Source: an uncultured Lachnospiraceae bacterium
Lineage (GTDB): Bacteria; Bacillota; Clostridia; Lachnospirales; Lachnospiraceae
Assembly: GCA_934343915.1 (NCBI GenBank)
Contig: CAKRIL010000058.1
Span: forward strand, 1 to 11,390
Length of the DNA stretch: 11,390 nucleotides
Direction of reading: 5' to 3'
Positions 7,033-11,390 of the stretch are shown here, piece by piece. Made by a program: the position numbers and the translations under genes. The first letter of the stretch is position 1, and the number at the start of each line of letters is the position of its first letter. The notes below the pieces were generated by a model, which saw only the letters and a program-made list of their open reading frames with translations, had not been told where the DNA came from and made no database searches.

Positions 7033-7080
7033 ATTCTATTGACAGCATGTGTCGTGAACTGATTCTCATTTAAGTAGGCC

Positions 7081-7114
7081 CCTCCTGAATAATATTTTAT
7101 TAGGAGGTTTTTTT
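7081..7114 (+). terminator. Riboswitch expression platform: terminator hairpin that also masks the thiT ribosome site
   Basis: CCTCCTGAATAA (7081-7092), loop TATT, and TTATTAGGAGG (7097-7107) form an 11-bp stem with one bulged G. Seven T residues (7108-7114) follow and run directly into the ATG. The 3' arm is the ribosome site AGGAGG. The hairpin can therefore stop transcription and also block translation of thiT. An alternative pairing is AGGGG (6954-6958, the P2 5' strand of the aptamer) with CCCCT (7079-7083), which would open the hairpin when TPP is absent; that pairing is inference. Confidence 0.82.
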
Positions 7115-7801
7115 ATGTCACTATTCTTTAATGCGGAGGACGGATTTTACTCCCTCACAACCGCAGGTATCATCGCATTCGCGGTAATCGCCGCACTCTT
7201 ACTTGTACTTGCTGCATTTATCACAAGCAGCGCATCCAAGGAAAAGAAGAAGCTCTTCTCAACAAAGCAGCTTGTATTCTCGGCAGTAATGCTCGCCCTC
7301 GGCTTTGCGACATCTTATGTCAAGATTATTGAGATGCCTTGGGGCGGCTCCGTAACACTTTTTTCCATGCTTTTTGTAACAATGATAGGCTATTGGTACG
7401 GTCCTAAGATTGGTATATCCTGTGCATTTGCATATGGTATCATGCAGTTCTTACAGGGCGGCGGAACATATATCTTATCTCCTTTGCAGGCATGCCTTGA
7501 CTACTTCTTCGCATTTGCGGCACTCGGCGTATCAGGCTTCTTCTACAAGAAAAAGAACGGACTTTTAATCGGCTACATTGTCGCAATACTTGCGCGCGGT
7601 CTGTTCCACACAATAGGCGGCTACATCTACTGGATGGATTATATGCCTGACAATTTCCCTTCAAGTCTTGCCATCGTATATCCTATCCTCTACAATTACG
7701 CATACATACTTCTTGAGGGTGTTGTGACAGTCATTGTCATCATGCTTCCTCCTGTAAAAAAGGCATTTATCTACGCAAAGCGCATCGCCACTGAGCAGTA
7801 A
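7115..7801 (+). CDS. thiT: ThiT, thiamine-binding S-component of an ECF transporter
   Basis: The protein has 228 residues and about seven membrane segments. It is recognisable as ThiT/YuaJ by EMPWGGSVTLFSML (73-86), GYWYGPKIG (92-100), FLQGG (112-116), SPLQACLDY (122-130), FHTIGGYIYW (164-173) and YPILYNY (189-195). The spacing His165-Trp173 and Tyr189-Asn194 equals that of the thiamine-contacting residues I recall for Lactococcus lactis ThiT (His125/Trp133, Tyr146/Asn151). The S-component captures thiamine and works with a shared energising module (EcfA, EcfA', EcfT), which is not encoded here. Compared with the usual length of about 180-190 residues it has an N-terminal extension of about 40 with one extra membrane segment (16-37). 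Control is by the TPP riboswitch directly upstream, which independently supports the call. AGGAGG sits 7 bases before the ATG. Confidence 0.93.
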   Translation: MSLFFNAEDGFYSLTTAGIIAFAVIAALLLVLAAFITSSASKEKKKLFSTKQLVFSAVMLALGFATSYVKIIEMPWGGSVTLFSMLFVTMIGYWYGPKIGISCAFAYGIMQFLQGGGTYILSPLQACLDYFFAFAALGVSGFFYKKKNGLLIGYIVAILARGLFHTIGGYIYWMDYMPDNFPSSLAIVYPILYNYAYILLEGVVTVIVIMLPPVKKAFIYAKRIATEQ

Positions 7802-7866
7802 CTGTCATATATGCACAAATTAACGACGTAAACTTAAAAAAATTAATTAAATATTATGTATTGAAA

Positions 7867-7956
7867 AAAAGGAAGCTTCCCATTATTCTATTATATAAAG
7901 AGCTGTTAAAAGAGCCTTTATATAGATTTTTACAGAATTTTAAGGAGCTTCCTTTT
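7867..7956 (+). promoter_or_regulatory. Structured leader of the lipoprotein gene (nested inverted repeats over the start site)
   Basis: The outer arms AAAAGGAAGCT (7867-7877) and AGCTTCCTTTT (7946-7956) are exact complements. Inside them CTATTATATAAAG (7888-7900) pairs with CTTTATATAG (7916-7925) apart from two bulged bases. The outer 3' arm includes the last two bases of the ribosome site AAGGAG (7942-7947) and ends at the ATG, so folding would hide the initiation site. The left arm lies within a self-palindrome, GGAAGCTTCC (7871-7880). The 154 bases between thiT and this gene hold nothing else definite; no strong promoter is visible. Confidence 0.6.
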
Positions 7957-8922
7957 ATGTATATATATAACAATAAGTCCGGACTTTTTCGGACTTTTCA
8001 TAGAACCTTCTGTGTACTGTCAGCATCGACAGTACTGTTTTCGTTGTCCGCATGCACCAGAGCTGACATAGCCGGAGAGACTGTCTCTGCCACTCTGCCC
8101 GTGCAGTCACAGGATATCACATCCAACGAATACACCGAAAGTACTGAATCCTCCACGGTAACAGAATACGCTGAGCCATACACCGAACCGTCCACTATGC
8201 ATATTCCTACCCCTGCCGAACTTAACGCTTCCGCAAGAGACCGGCTGTACAACACCTATGGTGTCAACATTCTCTACGGTCCGGATGTAACCTGGAGCTA
8301 TGGCACATCAGGAACCGGTATCAGTTCTGATGAACTGGTTGCTTCGAGACTCGCACTTCTTGAGGATTGCCTTTCGCAGTACCCGGCAGTACTCTTCTCT
8401 GATTTAAGAGAATATTCACCTATAACAATCAATCTTATTGACCGTCTCGGCGGAGCTGACGGCTATACAGACGCAACCGATTCCAAGTCGATTCAGATTG
8501 CACTCAGCTGTAATAACTCCGAGCTTTATTTTACACTTGCATTTCATCATGAGCTGTTTCATTTTATAGAATACTGCATAATGAATAATTTTGATAACGC
8601 CGACGAGCTCATCAACACTGATGAATTCACTGACATAAACCTATACGGAACTGATGACTACCTGGGAACGATATATGATACAGATGCAGATATATACTCA
8701 CAATATTTCACATCTGTATACGGAAAAACCAACAGGCTTGAGGACCGTGCAGAGCTGTTCTCATACTATATGGGCAATACGGTGAAGGAATGTATGAAAT
8801 ATCCTGATACACCTATAAGTCTTAAGATGAAGAAGCTTGCGGCTGCCATACGAATCTGCTGCCCATCGCTTGATAAATATGAGCAGGGAACACTCCCTTG
8901 GGAGGAAAAGCTGACATACTGA
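7957..8922 (+). CDS. Putative zinc-metalloprotease lipoprotein (HEXXH)
   Basis: The 321-residue protein begins with a basic n-region and a hydrophobic stretch (17-32) ending in the lipobox LSAC. Cys33 should therefore be lipidated and the protein anchored on the outer face of the membrane. A Ser/Thr/Glu-rich linker (about 40-80) follows, then a globular domain with HHELFH (197-202; zinc ligands His198 and His202, catalytic Glu199). Downstream, EDRAELF (262-268) offers Glu as third ligand, a gluzincin-like arrangement seen in several uncharacterised bacterial families. I do not recognise an exact family or substrate. I chose the ATG at 7957 because AAGGAG lies 9 bases upstream and it gives a normal signal peptide. 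A TTG start at 7861 would add 32 residues that spoil the signal and are translated from the hairpin region. It is followed after 11 bases by the phosphopantetheinyl transferase gene. Confidence 0.75.
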   Translation: MYIYNNKSGLFRTFHRTFCVLSASTVLFSLSACTRADIAGETVSATLPVQSQDITSNEYTESTESSTVTEYAEPYTEPSTMHIPTPAELNASARDRLYNTYGVNILYGPDVTWSYGTSGTGISSDELVASRLALLEDCLSQYPAVLFSDLREYSPITINLIDRLGGADGYTDATDSKSIQIALSCNNSELYFTLAFHHELFHFIEYCIMNNFDNADELINTDEFTDINLYGTDDYLGTIYDTDADIYSQYFTSVYGKTNRLEDRAELFSYYMGNTVKECMKYPDTPISLKMKKLAAAIRICCPSLDKYEQGTLPWEEKLTY

Positions 8923-8933
8923 TTGGAGGTCTT

Positions 8934-9659
8934 ATGCTGTATTACACATTGCTTCCGGATGGCTGTTCTGATGATGATTACAAAAAAATATATTCTGATA
9001 TTGCCATGCGCCTTCCCGAATTCAGAAGAAGCCGTGCAGAGCATATTATTCCGGCGAAGGAACGGGCAGTAAGTGCCCTCTCCTTCTTTTTGCTGTGCCA
9101 TGCTCTCTCGTCAGAGTATCATTGCTTTTTCTCAGCCATGAAGCTGTCGGACATCGGAAAAGCCATAGGTTTCTCCTATTCCGCATCGGGAAAGCCCTCA
9201 CTTATTCCACCCTATGACAGCATACACTTTAATATAAGCCATTGCCGCAATGCCATAGCATGCGGTACTGCTCCCTTTGAGCTTGGAATTGATATTCAGG
9301 ATATACGAATGCCATCCTCTGCTGTCGTTAAGCGTTTCATGCCATCAGCCAATGAGCCTCGTTCCAACGACGTATTCACAAATCCCATGGAATTTTCCAT
9401 GCTTTGGAGCAGGTATGAAGCCTTCGTAAAGCTCACCGGCGATGGAATCACAAGAAGCTTTTCCGACTGTGAATGCCTTGCTGATGATTTCTTAGAGCGC
9501 ACCGGAACATCTGTCGCAAGCACCGCCATCCCTGACCATGATGAAAAAAAGACAGCCGCTTATCTTTCGGCTGCCTTTTCAAATACTTATTCACATATTT
9601 TCTCAACAGAACCTGTTCAGGTTGATTTCTCAAGCCTGCTTAAGTCTGCTCTTCTTTGA
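8934..9659 (+). CDS. Sfp-type 4'-phosphopantetheinyl transferase
   Basis: The 241-residue protein should move phosphopantetheine from CoA to a serine of a carrier-protein domain (acyl or peptidyl carrier). The family signature is present: GKPSL (86-90), FNISHCRNAIACG (99-111), LGIDIQDI (117-124) with the metal-binding Asp120, and LWSRYEAFVKLTGDG (157-171) with Glu162 and Lys166. Two usual residues differ: the second acid of GxDxE is Gln122, and the Lys of WxxKEA is Tyr161. Activity is still likely because the central Asp and Glu remain, but specificity may be altered. The ATG at 8934 has TTGGAGG 4 bases upstream; a TTG start at 8898 would overlap the lipoprotein gene and lacks support. It is probably cotranscribed with the lipoprotein gene. 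Its last 30 bases overlap the end of the convergent MATE gene, and no carrier protein or synthase gene is visible. Confidence 0.83.
   Translation: MLYYTLLPDGCSDDDYKKIYSDIAMRLPEFRRSRAEHIIPAKERAVSALSFFLLCHALSSEYHCFFSAMKLSDIGKAIGFSYSASGKPSLIPPYDSIHFNISHCRNAIACGTAPFELGIDIQDIRMPSSAVVKRFMPSANEPRSNDVFTNPMEFSMLWSRYEAFVKLTGDGITRSFSDCECLADDFLERTGTSVASTAIPDHDEKKTAAYLSAAFSNTYSHIFSTEPVQVDFSSLLKSALL
9545..9580 (-). terminator. Intrinsic terminator of the MATE gene, located inside the phosphopantetheinyl transferase CDS
   Basis: On the minus strand GAAAAGGCAGCCG (9568-9580) and CGGCTGTCTTTTT (9546-9558) form a stem of about 13 bp with one mismatch and a 9-base loop, followed by an unbroken run of seven T residues. 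It lies about 50 bases after the MATE stop codon and covers codons about 204-216 of the opposite gene. On the plus strand the trailing run is only TTTT, so it should act mainly on the minus strand. Confidence 0.75.
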
Positions 9660-10991
9660 CATCTTTCCTATGATTATATAATAGGCAATACACAGTGGAA
9701 CAACTGCGGCTATCCATGCCACCGGTCCTGCAAGACACACTCCAACATATCCCATTCTGTCAGGAAGCGTAAATGAGACAATGCATCTTGCAATAAGCTC
9801 AAACACTCCCGCCATAAGAGGCATGAAGCTTCTTCCGACTCCCTGAAGAACATTCCTGTACACGAATATCATGTAAAGGAACGGGAAGAACACACATATC
9901 GTATTGACGTAAGTTACCGCCGATGCGACAACCTCCGGCTGGTCTCCCGATATGAAGAGACCTGACAGCCATTCTCCGCCGAAGAACAATGCAACGGCAG
10001 AAATAACCGCCAGTGCAAGCGTCATAATCGTGCAGCTTGTGACGCCTTTCTTAATTCTGTCAAGTCGTCCCGCACCAAGATTCTGTCCGGCATAATTAGC
10101 CATCGTAACACCTATTGCGGGTCCTATCTGTGTGACAAGCTGCTCAACCTTGCATCCTGCCGTGTAAGCAGCAATCTTATCAGAACCGAAGGTATTAAGT
10201 GCGCTTTGAAGCACTATCGTACCTATCGCCGTGATTGAGAACTGGAATGCCATCGGAAGTCCGATGCTCAGATGCTTTCCCAGCATATGAAAATCAAGTG
10301 CAAAATCTTCTTTTGACAGATGAAGAATACTGTACTTTTTAAGTGCATATACAACACATAATATTCCGGCTACTCCCTGTGAAAGCACGGTCGCAAATGC
10401 GGCTCCGAATACTCCCCACTTGAATACTATAATGAATAAAAGGTCAAGTCCGATATTCAAAAATGATGCAAGAATAAGGAAGTACAGCGGTGTCTTGCTG
10501 TCTCCAAGCGCTCTTATCACGCAGGAGCACATATTATAGAGAATTGTTGCACATATTCCCCAAAAAATCGTCTTGATATACACATCCGCCATGTCGATAA
10601 TGTTGGAAGGTGTTTTCATAAGCACAAGTATCGGTCTTGTAAATATAACTGACAAAGCCGTGAGAAGTACCGTGAAAAACAGACATAGCGTTATTGCCTG
10701 CCCCACACTCTTTTTAAGTCTCCTGTCATCCTTTGCACCAAAATATTGTGCCGGAAGAACCGCAAAACCTCCCGCAATTCCCGTAGAAAATCCATTTACG
10801 AGGAAGTTGAGCGAGCCTGTCGAACCTACTGCCGCAAGAGCCTCCGTTCCGAGGCTCTGTCCGACAATTATCGTATCAACCATACTGTACAACTGCTGAA
10901 AGACATTTCCTATAAGTACAGGAATTGCAAAATACAATATAATCTTAAAAGGATTTCCGACTGTCATATCCTTTGAACGGTTATCACTCAT
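9630..10991 (-). CDS. MATE-family multidrug/toxin exporter
   Basis: The 453-residue protein has about twelve membrane segments in two halves. It starts with a short polar N-terminus and the MATE core pattern TVGNPFKIILYFAIPVLIGN (10-29), VFQQLYSMVDTIIVGQSLG (30-48) and ALAAVGSTG (51-59). The second half opens with LGKHLSIGLPMAFQ, the usual repeat of the first. MATE proteins export cationic or hydrophobic compounds by Na+ or H+ antiport; the substrate cannot be read here. The ATG lies 13 bases after the argS stop with AGAGGG 8 bases upstream, so it is probably expressed with argS. The end overlaps the phosphopantetheinyl transferase gene by 30 bp, and the likely terminator lies further inside that gene. 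The length is typical of the family. Confidence 0.9.
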   Translation of the reverse strand: MSDNRSKDMTVGNPFKIILYFAIPVLIGNVFQQLYSMVDTIIVGQSLGTEALAAVGSTGSLNFLVNGFSTGIAGGFAVLPAQYFGAKDDRRLKKSVGQAITLCLFFTVLLTALSVIFTRPILVLMKTPSNIIDMADVYIKTIFWGICATILYNMCSCVIRALGDSKTPLYFLILASFLNIGLDLLFIIVFKWGVFGAAFATVLSQGVAGILCVVYALKKYSILHLSKEDFALDFHMLGKHLSIGLPMAFQFSITAIGTIVLQSALNTFGSDKIAAYTAGCKVEQLVTQIGPAIGVTMANYAGQNLGAGRLDRIKKGVTSCTIMTLALAVISAVALFFGGEWLSGLFISGDQPEVVASAVTYVNTICVFFPFLYMIFVYRNVLQGVGRSFMPLMAGVFELIARCIVSFTLPDRMGYVGVCLAGPVAWIAAVVPLCIAYYIIIGKMSKKSRLKQA

Positions 10992-11004
10992 ACTGTTTTC
11001 CCTC

Positions 11005-11390
11005 TTACATTCTGTCAGGAACCTTTATCGCAAGAAGGTCTGTACATGTCTCAAGAACGCCCTTCGTGAGTGAAATGAGAGCTATGTAGCTTCTGCGCTT
11101 CTTCTCATCCTCCTCGGAGAGAATCTTGGTATCATGGTAGAAGCTGTTGAATACATTGGCAACGTCATAGATGAACTTACATATCTTATGCGGTGCAAGC
11201 TCAGCATAAGCACTCTCAATCACATCCGAGAACTTCGTGAGGAGAAGGCAGAGGTCTGTTCCGCTTGCTCCCTCAGGTGCCATAAAATCCTTCATTCTCT
11301 CTGCAATAGTGAGATTCTCAGCTCCGAAGGTCTGCTCATACTTATTTAAAATCGACTTGATACGAACGATTGTATAAAGGACATAAGGAC
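11005..11390 (-). CDS. argS: Arginyl-tRNA synthetase, C-terminal part (cut by window edge)
   Basis: About 127 C-terminal residues are visible; the reading frame stays open to the window end. The sequence is the anticodon-binding (DALR) domain of class I arginyl-tRNA synthetase: PYVLYTIVRIKSIL near the edge, ELAPHKICKFIYDVANVFNS in the middle, then a terminal stretch ending LAIKVPDRM, which matches the usual ArgS end (vL.LLGI..P.rM). This domain recognises tRNA-Arg, while the catalytic HIGH and KMSKS region lies outside. The TAA stop is 13 bases before the MATE start, pointing to an argS-MATE transcription unit. A shorter reading from an internal ATG at 11295 is not a separate gene. Confidence 0.93.
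   Translation of the reverse strand, partial: PYVLYTIVRIKSILNKYEQTFGAENLTIAERMKDFMAPEGASGTDLCLLLTKFSDVIESAYAELAPHKICKFIYDVANVFNSFYHDTKILSEEDEKKRRSYIALISLTKGVLETCTDLLAIKVPDRM

Noticed and set aside
7861..7956. TTG start giving a 353-residue lipoprotein
   Set aside because: There is no ribosome site, it would add 32 residues ahead of a normal signal peptide, and the region is better explained as a structured leader.

Overview
The window looks like an ordinary chromosomal stretch of a low-to-moderate GC Firmicute, most likely a Clostridia/Lachnospiraceae-type gut anaerobe. The evidence is strong AGGAGG-like ribosome sites, TATAAT/TTGACA promoters, a TPP riboswitch in front of an ECF-type thiamine transporter (ThiT), a MATE exporter and Mrp-type ATPase of Firmicute type, and arginyl-tRNA synthetase. 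The taxonomic placement is inference from style and gene content. I see no insertion sequence, phage gene, CRISPR array or plasmid function.

Layout. (1) 1-143: a tRNA-Val(UAC) on the minus strand, cut by the window edge, with its own near-consensus promoter and an A/T-rich upstream tract. (2) 192-2411, minus: a two-gene ABC-transporter-like operon. The second gene is a large two-half membrane protein. The first is an ABC-ATPase-like protein that has lost almost every catalytic motif. (3) 2412-2708: a repeat- and hairpin-rich divergent intergenic region with a promoter on each strand. (4) 2721-3368, plus: a PAP2-family membrane phosphatase/phosphotransferase, closed by a bidirectional terminator shared with the convergent operon. 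(5) 3425-6752, minus: an operon of a fused Mrp-ATPase/HAD-phosphatase protein, a CPBP membrane protease (TTG start) and a family 2 glycosyltransferase.

(6) 6897-7801, plus: promoter, TPP aptamer, and a terminator hairpin whose 3' arm is the ribosome binding site of thiT. (7) 7861-9659, plus: a structured leader, a lipoprotein with an HEXXH zinc-protease signature, and an Sfp-type phosphopantetheinyl transferase. (8) 9630-11390, minus: the 3' part of argS followed closely by a MATE transporter. The MATE gene overlaps the phosphopantetheinyl transferase gene tail-to-tail by 30 bp, and its likely terminator lies inside that gene.

Most functions are unrelated housekeeping and envelope tasks (thiamine uptake, membrane proteolysis, glycosylation, lipid phosphate chemistry, export). 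The points most worth a second look are the Mrp-HAD fusion, the motif-less ABC subunit, the structured control regions at 2473-2639 and 7867-7956, and the antisense terminator within the phosphopantetheinyl transferase gene. I did not find clear evidence of a wholly new multi-gene system.
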